In this document: positions 42,470 through 53,200 of the stretch, one piece after another | How positions within the stretch are numbered: the stretch's first letter is position 1 | Layout of the letters: every line of letters begins with the position of its first letter | From: an uncultured Bacteroidota bacterium | GTDB lineage: Bacteria > Bacteroidota > Bacteroidia > Bacteroidales > VadinHA17 | DNA: 64,000 nt | Reading direction: 5' to 3' | NCBI GenBank assembly: GCA_903844815.1 | Contig: CAIMVD010000029.1 | Location: 1-64,000 of the forward strand | The notes under the pieces: generated by a model | Database searches by the model: none | The model's input: only the letters and a program-made list of their open reading frames with translations | Told to the model about the DNA's origin: nothing | Program-made: the position numbers and the translations under genes

Positions 42470-42978
42470 TGGCAAAGATAATAACAGCATACGTCCATGA
42501 TCTACTTCAACAAGTTGATAAAGGTGAGATATCCTTTTCGAGAATGGTTGAACTGATTAACGAGAAAGCTAATGCGCCATCAGAGGGAGATAGCCTAAAT
42601 TCTCATTGTGGTAATACAAACACAACTAAAGATAACTGTCAAGTACTTGCAAAGAAAAGTAATAATTGCAAAGGTTGTGAGTATAGAGTATTTGAGCCAT
42701 CAGAGGGAGAGTCTTTTAGAAAGGTTTATATCAAGAGTGAAGATGATTTGCCGAGAGATGATGCAAATTATGTTTGTAAGGTAGCGGGAAATGATAAGAC
42801 GTATGTTTTTGAGGCTCAAATTATAAGGGATTACGGGCTATCTATTGATTGGTACTTACTCCCTGTAAGCGAGCCAAAGGAAGAGGGGAAAGGTGCAGGG
42901 GAAATAAGAGAAATACTAATTGACTTTTATCACGAAATGAAAAATTTAATGTTATCAATGTTAGAGATATTGATGTAG
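42469..42978 (+). CDS. Phage accessory protein, apparently frameshifted near its 3' end
   Basis: 169 aa as read. 'YVHDLLQQVDKGEISFSRMV' and two 'PSEGxSx' linkers surround a Cys cluster ('HCGNTNTTKDNCQVLAK', 'CKGCEYRVFEPSEG'). The last residues after 'LIDFYHEMK' look random. If one A is added to the A5 run at 42940-42944, the frame continues through 'KFNVINVRDIDVADYLKRRR' and the duplicated module to a TGA at 43199, which overlaps the next ATG by 4 bp. The true gene is therefore probably 42469-43199. Confidence 0.5.
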   Translation: MAKIITAYVHDLLQQVDKGEISFSRMVELINEKANAPSEGDSLNSHCGNTNTTKDNCQVLAKKSNNCKGCEYRVFEPSEGESFRKVYIKSEDDLPRDDANYVCKVAGNDKTYVFEAQIIRDYGLSIDWYLLPVSEPKEEGKGAGEIREILIDFYHEMKNLMLSMLEILM

Positions 42979-43199
42979 CTGATTATCTGAAAAGAAGGAG
43001 AAAAGACCATGCTCGATCAATAGATGATTTTCTAAAGAAGTACTCTCTCCCTGCAAAGAGTGTAACGGATGAAGATATTAAAGAAATAGTATTTAAATTA
43101 AGCCATGGTCAGTATGCAGAAACTGAAGGCGATGACTTTTGTGCAAGAATGGATATGTTAAAGAAATGGATGCGTGACCGGATGGGAGGTGTAAAATGA
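42940..43199 (+). pseudogene. Frameshifted 3' part of the 42469 gene
   Basis: A frame with no start codon of its own codes for 'FNVINVRDIDVADYLKRRRK', 'YSLPAKSVTDEDIKEIVFKL', 'SHGQYAETEGDDFCARMDML' and ends 'WMRDRMGGVK'. The last 45 residues equal the C-terminus of the 41859 gene. The coding quality and the ATGA junction with the next gene show this was the real 3' end. Either a true mutation, programmed slippage or a read error could explain it. Confidence 0.6.
43068..43175 (+). repeat. 108-bp direct repeat, copy B
   Basis: See copy A at 41991-42098. Lies in the frameshifted 3' part of the 42469 gene. Confidence 0.85.
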
Positions 43200-43417
43200 G
43201 AGTAGTAGGAGTATTATTTAAAAGTGATATTTTATGTAATTATTGTCAGTTGCATATATCTGAATGCCCAAAAGCGAACCATATTAAATTCGGGAATGGA
43301 GTTGGAAATGACAATGTGATAGAATGTTCCGAATTTCTTGTAAAACAATTTGTTAATGATTTTTCAATAACTGGAATGCCCGAATATGGGATTATAAAAG
43401 GAGGTAAACAGCTATGA
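43196..43417 (+). CDS. Small Cys-containing phage protein
   Basis: 73 aa. 'SDILCNYCQLHISECPKANH' places three Cys and His residues where a zinc could bind. The end is 'GMPEYGIIKGGKQL'. It overlaps both neighbours by 4 bp, part of a tightly packed run of small genes. Function unknown. Confidence 0.5.
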   Translation: MRVVGVLFKSDILCNYCQLHISECPKANHIKFGNGVGNDNVIECSEFLVKQFVNDFSITGMPEYGIIKGGKQL

Positions 43418-43638
43418 CACTACAAGAAGCGATTAAAGAGTTGAAGGAATATAATTCCTGTCAGAAGAAGGAAAAGATACTTTCCGATCGAATTACAGAA
43501 GCCCTTGACACACTAATCTCTGCTTATGAGATAACAGACGAAGATATAAGTTATTTGTTAAGGATGTTCATATTAATGCCATGGCATGGCAGTTTAGTTT
43601 TGAAGCGGGTGCGAAAGACTTTCGTGACGGTAAAATAA
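43414..43638 (+). CDS. Small phage protein, apparently frameshifted
   Basis: 74 aa as read. The N-terminal 'LQEAIKELKEYNSCQKKEKI' and 'ALDTLISAYEITDEDI' looks real. After that the other frame is better: 'KLFVKDVHINAMAWQFSFEA' and 'GAKDFRDGKIKKR', ending in a TGA at 43649 that overlaps the next ATG. One extra A near 43548 would join them as a 78-aa protein (43414-43649). The 'AWQFSFEAGAK..RDGK' end is typical of small phage proteins. Confidence 0.45.
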   Translation: MTLQEAIKELKEYNSCQKKEKILSDRITEALDTLISAYEITDEDISYLLRMFILMPWHGSLVLKRVRKTFVTVK

Positions 43639-43645
43639 AAAAGCG

Positions 43646-43813
43646 ATGAGCAAGAATCTGGGTAAAGAAATATTTGAGGCTGCAACGGTTCAATGTTTGC
43701 ACTGTGGTAGATTCTTTATAAAACCACTGCATCATCTATGCCCAAGGCAGTTTAGAAAGCATCATCATAAATGGTTAAAGTTATCAGATGAATCCCGAGA
43801 TAAAACAAATTAA
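43646..43813 (+). CDS. 55-aa Cys/His-rich phage protein
   Basis: The ATG at 43646 overlaps the TGA of the repaired upstream frame. The protein has 'ATVQCLHCGRFFIKPLHHLC' followed by 'PRQFRKHHHKW', a CxxC...HHxxC zinc-finger-like layout, with a basic tail. It overlaps the next gene by 26 bp. DNA binding is possible but unproven. Confidence 0.45.
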   Translation: MSKNLGKEIFEAATVQCLHCGRFFIKPLHHLCPRQFRKHHHKWLKLSDESRDKTN

Positions 43814-43997
43814 GAATGTACATCTTGTTGTCTATCCCCGAAAAGGAACAAAGACTTGTCAGAACTGCTGTTCCTTCAATAAGTTCGGGGTACACCTTGG
43901 ATATTGTTTGCTTAAGGAAGATGTGAAATTGGACCGTAACCGGTGCAAAAACTTTGAGGAAGATGGAAGCAATGTTTCAGAACCCAATTTCCCCTGA
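43788..43997 (+). CDS. Small Cys-rich phage protein
   Basis: 69 aa with 'TKTCQNCCSFNKFGVHLGYC' and 'NRCKNFEEDG', a C-x2-CC...C...C set that suggests a small zinc or disulfide fold. It ends with the linker motif 'NVSEPNFP' found in neighbours. Last gene of the plus-strand block. Function unknown. Confidence 0.5.
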   Translation: MNPEIKQIKNVHLVVYPRKGTKTCQNCCSFNKFGVHLGYCLLKEDVKLDRNRCKNFEEDGSNVSEPNFP

Positions 43998-44050
43998 ATA
44001 TCAGGGCTGACGCTAGAAATATTGCTTTGATCACCTCATTAACAAGGTGA
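43992..44050 (+). terminator. Two hairpins at the end of the plus-strand block
   Basis: CCCTGA/TCAGGG (43992-44006) includes the stop codon of the last plus-strand gene. TCACCT/AGGTGA (44031-44050) follows and is succeeded by a weak T-rich stretch. They probably end plus-strand transcription toward the convergent minus-strand gene. The T-tract is poor, so confidence is moderate. Confidence 0.45.
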
Positions 44051-44074
44051 CCAAATATCCCCTTTTCTATATAT

Positions 44075-44106
44075 AAAAAACCCCCGGCCAACTCGTGACC
44101 AGGGGG
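44075..44106 (-). terminator. Rho-independent terminator of the portal block
   Basis: The minus strand forms a stem from CCCCCTGG and CCGGGGG (one bulge) followed by TTTTTT, 28 bp after the stop of the virion-type gene. It ends the transcript that carries the giant gene, portal and 44134 gene. Confidence 0.8.
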
Positions 44107-44133
44107 AAACCTAACCTAACCTATGAAAAAAAC

Positions 44134-45177
44134 CTATTTCATTGAAACAAAACCTCCATCTCGTTCAAAGGCTTTGTTTTGTCTTAAATGGCTGGCAACA
44201 TTATAACGCTTCATCGCCTTATTATAAACATCGGGCTTCTCTTCCCGGAACTTGGTTACTACATCGGTGCCGTTTTTGGCCCCTGTCATCCTTTTTATTA
44301 ATCCGTTCTCGCCGTAATTATAGCCTATATAGGTAAGCATCTCTTTCTCCTGAGGAGTAAGTGGCACCTTTGTACTGTCAAGCATGTTCTCTATATTCTT
44401 AGCGTAAGATGACATGGCATTAATAGCACCCTTTGTTGACAAGAAATCAGCGGAATACATTTCCTGTCCTCTCTCATTAATGAATGGTGTCCCGGATGGC
44501 ATAAAATAATAATCCAGAGAATCAGGGTGGCTCATTTTACCGGTAAGATCTGGCTTAAGCGAAGTCAGTCCCTTCTTCTTAAACTCGTCATACCTTCTTG
44601 CCCAATCGTCTGTTCCCGTCCATTGTACTGCGCTTATAGGATCAGTATAACCCCCAAAGTCTTTTACTGATATGGATGGATCATCACTCGCAACACCGTG
44701 CATTTCATCTACCAAACCTTCTGCTGATAACAGTCCTCCCAAGACATAAGAATCAACTTTGTTTTCATTGTCCACAAGCATATCCTTAAGGTGTTCATCC
44801 CTATTCATATAAGCATACCTTGTCCATAATGTTGGATCATTGTATTTGCTTTTGAATTCCTGTTCCATTTTCATATTATCGAGCAATGTTTGTCGATCAT
44901 CACTCAGATAATCCCGTGTGCTTTTGTACCGGTTCGGTGCAGGACCAGCATTCCCCGTTGTAGTATTGGCCCCAGGGAAGAACTGTTTTATGAAGCTCTC
45001 GTTAGGCTTTGTGTAGTAACCGTCCTGTTTCAGGTCCTTATACAACTTTGCTAATTTATCAGGGTTGGAGAACTGCTCCTTATACTGACTGAAGCTTTTG
45101 GTATAATGTCCTGCTTCTGTCAGAGCATGCCACAATTTATACTTTGGATCATTGTGTATCTTAGGTGGTCCTGGCAT
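44134..45177 (-). CDS. Phage virion-type protein with YTKS-repeat N-terminus
   Basis: 347 aa. The N-terminus has two related units, 'LWHALTEAGHYTKSFSQYKE' and 'LYKDLKQDGYYTKPNESFIK', each about 35 aa, a repeat I know from large Bacteroidetes phage proteins. The C-terminal third has 'LTPQEKEMLTYIGYNYGENG', which resembles the helical core of phage lysozyme-like folds, but no clear catalytic Glu pair is visible. It is 3 bp after the portal gene and the last of its block. It could be an internal or ejected virion protein. Confidence 0.55.
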   Translation of the reverse strand: MPGPPKIHNDPKYKLWHALTEAGHYTKSFSQYKEQFSNPDKLAKLYKDLKQDGYYTKPNESFIKQFFPGANTTTGNAGPAPNRYKSTRDYLSDDRQTLLDNMKMEQEFKSKYNDPTLWTRYAYMNRDEHLKDMLVDNENKVDSYVLGGLLSAEGLVDEMHGVASDDPSISVKDFGGYTDPISAVQWTGTDDWARRYDEFKKKGLTSLKPDLTGKMSHPDSLDYYFMPSGTPFINERGQEMYSADFLSTKGAINAMSSYAKNIENMLDSTKVPLTPQEKEMLTYIGYNYGENGLIKRMTGAKNGTDVVTKFREEKPDVYNKAMKRYNVASHLRQNKAFERDGGFVSMK

Positions 45178-45180
45178 GGC

Positions 45181-47211
45181 TTACAGATTATCATATTTAC
45201 CGGATGCAGCTGCTCCTGCTGCCGGTCCTCCTTTTCCTATAAACTGCTGTGCCATTGCCATTGCTTTGGGATTGGCCCCTTGCTGTGCCTGTGCCATTAA
45301 CTCAGGTGGCATGGCTTCTGGCATAGCACCCTGATCAAGTTGTTCTTTCCTTGACTTGACGGCTGCCAGTAGCTTGTCTGCAAACGGAAGTGAGGTCTGT
45401 TCAAGAAACATTTCGAGGTCAATCATCTGTGTTTCTAAGAGCTTCATAAGAGTATCATCAATAATCTGTCGATAGACCGGTGTATCTGTCCCCTGCGTTA
45501 TTGCAAGGTCAAAATCCATATTCTTAACAAGATCGGGATCATAAAGCTTTGAATCCTGATTGAGGGACCGGCCATTAATAGCCAGGTATCTTGGCTCATT
45601 ATAAAACTGCACAATAGTTTTTAGTGCCTTGGTATCCCTTTTCTGACGGAAGTGCTGAAACGTCTGCATATAGTCCAGAGTATTCACGGTAGCATTTTGG
45701 GCCTCCTGAGCATACAAGCTGGCCGGCGTTCCTGATCCTGGTGTCTTTCCCTGAATAGCTCCATGCACACCTGAAATCTCCGTCATGAGCTGCATCTGTA
45801 AGGCAAGCATCTCACTAATGCCAATGTTTGTACTGTTCGCACTGATCTGAGTAGGCATTTGGTTATGTGTCTTACTCGGGGTATAAACAATTACTCCATT
45901 GAACCTGGTCCACTCTTGGGCATAGTCCTCTGGGGTCATGTTATCCGGAATAACATCTTCCGGGATCATCAATACTCCCTTTGCTGAAGCTGACATGATG
46001 AAGTCCATCATTATCACGAGCCTGTTGATGTATCGCTGCTGGTCGATTATATCTTCCACAAAGCCCCATACTTCGCCATCGAGCAATGGATACAGGGTAA
46101 TGGCGTAAGGGTGTTCCTCGTGCTTATAGGGTGTCTCTCCTTCAAATAGGGTATATCCAGAAGGAGTAAGGAATCTGACATACCATGACTGTTCAAATTT
46201 CTCCTCTGCTTCGATAAGAGGTATTTCATCTTGCGCAATGCCTCCTTCCAATCCAACCCGAAGCCTTTCGCTGTTCTGAATAGCAATCTCTTTCATGGTA
46301 TTCGGAACAATGGCATAACTTCCGTCCATTGGATCGTGTGCATATACTTTCCAGGAGCCTTTAAGCTGCCATATTTCATAAAGCCGTGCTTTGGCCGGGT
46401 CCTGCGGTATATAGAAGTCAAGATTGTCAAGCCTGTTAGAATTTAGTCCTCTTAGTGCAAGGAAATCCTTTGTTACTGACCTTGAATAAAGCTCTTTGAT
46501 TCTACTTTCGTCCTTTGTACTCTTTGCAAACGTGCTTATAATATCTTCAAGGGTGGTATCAATTATCTCCCCTATAATCCTAAGATCATGCAGCCGGATA
46601 TCTGCAACGTCTGAGTTGAAAAACACCCTGTTGACGTTTACATTCTCAATATACAGGTCTTCGAGGTTTCTTTCCTTCCAATACTTATAACCTACCTTTT
46701 GAACCATAGCTCCCGATATTGAGAATTCCTCAAATTCCCGTGCATCCAGTTCCTTCGTCATGTTCACGGCATGACTAGCCTGTAATGCGTTGCTCAGCAT
46801 CTCTGATACGCCGGCATTTTCCCTCGCTCGGGCTACAACAACGCTCTGTGATGGGTTGCTCCGGTATTGTCCTACAAGGTTTTTCACAAGCTGCCGGACC
46901 TGATTTTGTTTCAATGGTACTTTACCTTGATTTTTCAAATATTGCTCCTCTGTGATATAGCCGTCACCGTTAGGGTCGGGAATTTCATCGCTCCACTGAT
47001 CGCCCCGGTAGTACTTGCGGTTTCTCAGCCTCCTCTTGCGGAAATCCCGAAGGCTGTCCCAATGCCTGCGACATTCATCAAGTAACCGGCTGTTTTCGCT
47101 GGTATCTTCCATTGCAACATTGTCAGAAAGCTTGAATACCTTCTGCTTCCTCATGCCCAGAGAGGTGTTAGTCCTCCCTCTTAGCTGTTCTTTACTTGTA
47201 ATAATTCTCAT
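45181..47211 (-). CDS. Phage portal protein
   Basis: 676 aa. 'NRKYYRGDQWSDEIP' (typical YYxGxQW), 'VPLKQNQVRQLVKNLVGQYR', 'KEERNLEDLYIEN'-type strands and 'HPYAITLYPLLDGEVWGFVE' then 'DIIDQQRYINRLVIMMDFIM' are the wing, stem and long helix of P22-like/podovirus portals. A C-terminal Met/Gln/Ala-rich tail ends 'AAASGKYDNL'. The portal is the dodecameric channel for DNA entry and docking of the terminase. It is 14 bp after the giant gene and 3 bp before the virion-type gene. Confidence 0.88.
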   Translation of the reverse strand: MRIITSKEQLRGRTNTSLGMRKQKVFKLSDNVAMEDTSENSRLLDECRRHWDSLRDFRKRRLRNRKYYRGDQWSDEIPDPNGDGYITEEQYLKNQGKVPLKQNQVRQLVKNLVGQYRSNPSQSVVVARARENAGVSEMLSNALQASHAVNMTKELDAREFEEFSISGAMVQKVGYKYWKERNLEDLYIENVNVNRVFFNSDVADIRLHDLRIIGEIIDTTLEDIISTFAKSTKDESRIKELYSRSVTKDFLALRGLNSNRLDNLDFYIPQDPAKARLYEIWQLKGSWKVYAHDPMDGSYAIVPNTMKEIAIQNSERLRVGLEGGIAQDEIPLIEAEEKFEQSWYVRFLTPSGYTLFEGETPYKHEEHPYAITLYPLLDGEVWGFVEDIIDQQRYINRLVIMMDFIMSASAKGVLMIPEDVIPDNMTPEDYAQEWTRFNGVIVYTPSKTHNQMPTQISANSTNIGISEMLALQMQLMTEISGVHGAIQGKTPGSGTPASLYAQEAQNATVNTLDYMQTFQHFRQKRDTKALKTIVQFYNEPRYLAINGRSLNQDSKLYDPDLVKNMDFDLAITQGTDTPVYRQIIDDTLMKLLETQMIDLEMFLEQTSLPFADKLLAAVKSRKEQLDQGAMPEAMPPELMAQAQQGANPKAMAMAQQFIGKGGPAAGAAASGKYDNL

Positions 47212-47225
47212 AGGTCTGTTGTATA

Positions 47226-50200
47226 TTATTGTCCGTAAGCCTTTTTGTACTGATTTACCTGATCAAGACACTGTTTCATCAGGACGATAATCTGATCTGC
47301 GCTTGCTACATCGTCCTTAACTTTATCCTTAGAAAGTTCTTTGATATCCGAATCATAAGAGGCAAATATATCCTGAATGGCTAAAGCACGTTGATCACTT
47401 GCAATCTGATTGTACTTATCTGGGGTTCCTCCTTCGCTTGCCTGGCTTTCATAAATCTTTGTCAGGTCGGCATAACCCCCGGCTTCTTCTTTAAGATTGT
47501 AATAATCAGCAATGATATTCCACTTGGCTTCAGGTGTTTTGCGGATGAACTTGTTAACAAAAGGCATGTTCTTGAAATCCACCTCAGTTTCCGGTGATAT
47601 TCCTTGATAGGCAGTTGTAATCATATCAGTTATCATGCCTCCGGTTCCTCCGGAATATCCCTTCATAATATGTTCAACTGCTGACGGGTTTATATCAAGA
47701 CCGACAAAGACCTTTTCCCATTTTCCGTCTTTATAATAGAACTTTGTTTTATTGTCTCCACCTCCAGACCTAAACAGGATATCGGTAAAGAACTTAGCAG
47801 CTGGGCTAACATTAGTCTTGCCAAGACCGGCATTTGCAAGTTTTTTCTCCTGATCCTTAGTAAATGGCTCTTTTACTATTGCATAGCCCATGTAATTTTT
47901 ATTATCAGCAAGTTCCTTCCAGGGCTTAACTATTGTTGGGAATAAAGGTGCAGTACTGAATTCCCCATTTTGATAGAACCCACCTATGTCAATAGGGGTC
48001 ATGCCTGCTGCAAAGTTTGTCATTGCGTTTACCATCCCAGCTTGCAGGGTCATCCGTTTGGACATAACATCGAAGCCGATAGCCCCTAAGCTCTTGAATC
48101 CTCTCCAAAACTGAGGTAATGGAATACTCAAATACTTATCTCCCTTTCCTTTCCCTGTTGCCATTCCAATCAGGTTCGGGATGATAAGAAAGTTCTCCCT
48201 CATATACTCGCTAATATTGTAATAGGATGAATCATCATCATCATCATCTGAAAAAGCGTTCATCATGGCCTCAAAGAACCCAATAGCAACAAATGATCCA
48301 GCGACCCCTGCAAATCGGGCAGGATAATCCTTTGCAAGCTTGAAGTTTTTCTGAAGTGACTGCACTGCAACATTAAAGAAAGCGAACCAAGCATCCCAGG
48401 CCTTACTTCCTTTGCCCTTGCGATTGAAGTTTACAGAGGCTTCTTTTGCTTCGTATGCTGCATCCTTCTTTGTCATTCCTGCTGCCAGGGATGCCCTGTA
48501 AATAGAAAATCTTGTTGCATCCTCAAAAACTCCGTTCCACATCTCTACTCCGTTGCCTACCTTGATAAGAGTATTAAGCATCTTCCCTGGTACTTGTCCA
48601 TCCCTTACCGCTCTTTTGACCTGCTTAATAATCTTCTTCTCAATATCCTCAGTGGTCATGGAATGTGTATAGCCAGTCGCACCCCCGAAGGTGTAAAAGT
48701 CCTCTAAGTCTTGATCTACTTGCGTTGATAGATCATGTTTGTCAAACATTCTCCTTGTTATGGCACCGAAGGATGATTTATACTTACTGTAAACTCCCTT
48801 TTCGCCACCTAACGGATTGCTCCCTGTTTTGATATAATGAGTTATCGGGGCTTCCTGTGCATCACGGAGGAAGTTTGTGAACGGGAATATAACATTCCAT
48901 GAGGTATAAAGAGCCTTAAGAGTGTTGTTTAATGGTCCCAAAGCAGCAATACCGCCATGGATACCCTTTCTCGTATCTCCAAGACCTCCAAATAAAGAAC
49001 GGTAAGTATAATTCTCCTTGTTCAAGGTCTGAGCTGTCTTTATACCTTTTCCTGGGAATACCATAACATAATCACCGCCCTCCCTTCGGACCATCACTTC
49101 ATGTGCATCCGCTCGTTTTGGAGTTCTGACCTTCTCATGCTCTCTGTAAACCTTTGTTTTTACTCGTTTGTCGGCATACAGGGCAGCACTCGGCTTCTCT
49201 ATTGTCGGGACCCATTCGTCTGTACCGTCAGCAAGTGTTTCCCTTACATAGTACAGCTTCTTCAAGGTTGCCAGATCATGAATTTCATTATTATGAAGGT
49301 TCTTGACGATAAGATTAAGCATTGAGTTCTTAACCTCGTTATCAACCTGTTCCGAGAGGGCCTGAGCCTGAACAGTAACCATGTAAGCCAATGGGTTATC
49401 GGCAAGTGATCCCCTTCCTTTGGCATGAATCAGGGACTTATACTTTCCGTCTCCCTGTGTATAGTCCAGATCCTTGGAAGCATCTTCCCTCCAACCCCTA
49501 AGAGGTACGAAGTGTTTGAACTGAGCAAGATAATCCTGCTTCTGCTCATTAGATATCTGATTCCCCGATTCCCAGGTGTCAAGGGTAGCTTCGGAAGCTC
49601 CTCTTATGTTGGTCCAAAGATTATTAATAAGATTCTCGTCAACCATACTTTCAAAGGCATCGACAATCTCCTGTGCAATATCTTCGGGATTCTCATACTT
49701 ATTGTTTACGTCAAAGGGCTTGATCCCGGAGTAGTCTTTATTCTTAATCGTCTCCCAATACGCATTGCGCCTCTTCTGGCTTTCTACATGCATGGTGATA
49801 TCCCAATTTGCAAGATCAGCAGGAAAAAGGTTCTGATTAGCATTCTCATACTTGGCCCTTTCACTCGCCACTCTCATTTCTTCTTTCAGGTTCCATTCTG
49901 CCAATTCCCTTTTTCTGAAGGCAGGATTTCTTTCAAGGCCGTGCTTACTAATAATATACGGAAGGATTGCATCCCTTGGCATGCCTTCCTTTACGATCCA
50001 GCTGATAGTATTAAGGACAGGGTCCATTTTATCCTCCATGTACTTCCTGTAAAGTTCCTCATACCTTCCAAAGGCAAGACTTAAATCCCGGTAAGGCTTA
50101 GAAGCATTGTCCTGCTTTGCGCCTCTCCTGCGGAATTCCTGCTCCATATCACGGAGCGGTAGTGCAATGTCCTGAATGTACTCTCTGAATCCTTTAATAG

Positions 50201-53200
50201 TCTCATTCAGGTTCCTTGCAATCCTTATGGGCTTGTTATACTCTGCATTTGCCTGGTCAAGTACTTCCGATCCTGTCTGAGAGGTCTTGAATTTTGCACC
50301 TTGATTAAGATATTCTTCTGCAAACTCTGCTTTCCCGGCATTTTGCTTGCGAAGATTCTCTTTTGATCTGCGGAGCATGTCATGAATGTCATTGGAGGTA
50401 AAAGATACCTTGAACATTCTGCGAAGCATCTGCCGTATCTTAGCAAGCACTCTCTGATATAAGCTCGGGTTAACATTCTCCTCGGCCATTGATCCAAGAT
50501 ATTCCTCGGCAATAGTTCTCTTATCGCTGGTGTTATAATCTCGTCTTATCAGGTTTTCATCATCAACTGGTATGTCCTTATAGAGTTCATCAAGGAAGTT
50601 GTTGTATTCAGCCTGACCCAGCAAGAAAGGAAGCCCTTTATGAGCAACAACCTCATGCAGGATGGTCTTTGTCACTTCTTCAAGGCCTCTTGCCTCACCT
50701 AGTTCATGAATCCCATCAAGAACGACATAAACGGAATCGGTGGCTTGATCATATACTCCCCCGATGCGCTGGTTCCATATCCCCATTCTCTTGGCCTGTT
50801 TCTTTATGTGTTCAGGAAGATCATTTTTGCTCTTGACAACATTGACCAGGCTATTTAATGAAGTTGCAATTTTCTGAACCTTTTCAGTCATATCAGCATC
50901 CCATTTGGCTCTGTCCTGAGTTCCCAGAACGTCATTCATTAGAGATTCGCCCGATATTTCGCTCTTATACAGGGGTACTCCCTGCCGGTAAGATTCAAAC
51001 ATAGCAGGAGAGATAGGTAAAGACTGTACCGGGATGCCCTTCCCAGGCTTTGAATTTACAATCATGGCCTCCGCTTCGGCAACAGTCCCGACAGTAGCAA
51101 CAACTGCCCCTTCATCATTATAAACATTTACTCCGTCAGAGAATTCTGCATAACCGGTAGCTTGCGAATTTTTATTATCTGGCAGATAAGTTGTTTCAAC
51201 CTTTGTTCCGAATTTCTTCCCGAGTTTATTGGCTATGGATGGTAGTATCTGATCGTAAAAGGCTTTCATGCCTGCTCCACCTACTTTAAGGTCAAGCCCC
51301 TTGAGTGTGCTTAAATGTCCATTCTTTTCAGTGTATTCACCGTTTACAATCTTTTGTGTAAGTTCCTTTCCGATAGTGTTTTCAAGCTCCGCAGGTGTCT
51401 GATAGTTTTGGATAAGGTCTGCCCCTGTTCCGGGCTTTCTGTAAATAACTACGTTATAAGTGCCTGCTCTTGTAGAATTATATGATATAGCGTCAATATG
51501 ATTGATTAAGCTGTACCTTTCTGCTTGTACCTGCCCAGGTGTCCATGCAATAGCGTCAAACCCGTTGTCAATAGCATAGCGGATCATTCGCCTGAACGCA
51601 AGGCCAGCCCATTGGTCTGTGTTCTTGAATGGCATGTTGGGAACTGTGGATATTTTTTGAGTATATGATTCAATCATAGGCATAGCCTCTGCCTGTGTTA
51701 ATTCACCAGATGCAACCCTTCCCATTATTTCCTGAACCTTAACCTTTGCTTGTTCTGTATTTAAAGGAGAAGCAAAGCCTTCCTTCTTCCCTTTCTGGCC
51801 CCAATCGCTCTGAACTTCTTCAAGGAAAAGGATATTTTTGCCGTCTGTTGTGGTCCGGGTGTTAAACCTTGTGTGAGCAACAATATTGGCTTCGTCCCAA
51901 TGACGGGTATGAAATGATTTATTTGAAATTGGTTTTGACCCAAACGTAGACCCATGATAATAAAGTCTCTCAACAACATTTATCCATTCTTCCTCCGTCT
52001 CCTGTTCATAATTACCGGATGGCATTAATTTTGGATTATCTCCGTAACTTGCAATTCTTTTACCATCGTAAAACACCTCTGTTGTCCCTTGCGTCGCAGA
52101 TGATAAATGTCTTACAATTTTAACTAAGTCCCGATTAAACTTATCCTCTACCGGCATTGTCAGCAACAACTCCTTATAGTCCTCACCTCCTGGCATGACC
52201 CAGCTTCCAAATTTTGGACCTTCTGCATCTCCATCTTCCCATTCACGGTTAAGCTCTTTATGCTCTTTAGCTAAGGCAGGAAGATTACCTGGAAGTGTTT
52301 TCCAATCATCTTCATATATCGTCTCTCCATTCTTAACGACTACAAGTTCTTGACCTTCGTACTCTAAATTAAACCCCTTTGCTTCAAATTCGGCTTGTAT
52401 TTCCCCGTTCCGCTGCCATTTCCGCTCCTCGCTGTATGTCCCTTTCTTGACTTCCTTGATTCCGATCTTGTTTTTGCCGATCCATTCTGCTATTTCGAGC
52501 TTGTTTACCTTCATCCCGGCATCAGGAAAACGATCATCCCAGCCCATCCAGTCCAGTTCAGCCTGCTTGGCCCCTCCATTCAGAAGCATGGCTTTCCATT
52601 GCTCGGCAGTAGCCTTCTCCTGCTTGACCTTAATCAGGGCAGTCGAAACTGTCGAAAGATAAAGGTCATTGATAACCCTGAAGTTTGCACCCTTGTCAGG
52701 TCTGTTGATTTCATCGCTCTGGCTCGGATCGTCTTTGGCATAATTGATATAGTCCTCTAAAACTCCTGATTCAGCTGCGGATTCATAAGTACCATAATTA
52801 AAACTTACCAAATCAAGCAGGGTAACATCACTTTTAGCTAACTGTGTTTTTAAAGAATTTGCGGTTTTAGTTGAATTAAATTCTGACGATCTGCCATAGA
52901 TTATGGCTGACACACCTCCAAAGCGTGCTACATAGGCTGAGATATCCCTGGCGATTTCAGGATTCGACAGACTGCTGTATGGCAGGTGAATGTTTGCAGT
53001 AACTTTATTCCCCGTGTCAAGAACAAGAAGCGAAAGCTTATCCCCATCACTTAGTCTCTGTGCTGATAGTACTGAAGCTACGTTAGCAACACTCTTAATC
53101 TCAGGCTGATCTATACTCCTGTTAAATACCTGTTTATTAAACGACAGTGTTGTAAATGCTTTATTATTCCCCGTAATAGGCCTGGTTCCAATGTCAGAAA

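Noticed and set aside
49425-50084. 219-codon open frame on the plus strand opposite the giant gene
   Set aside because: No start context, and it lies wholly inside a strongly coding minus-strand region.
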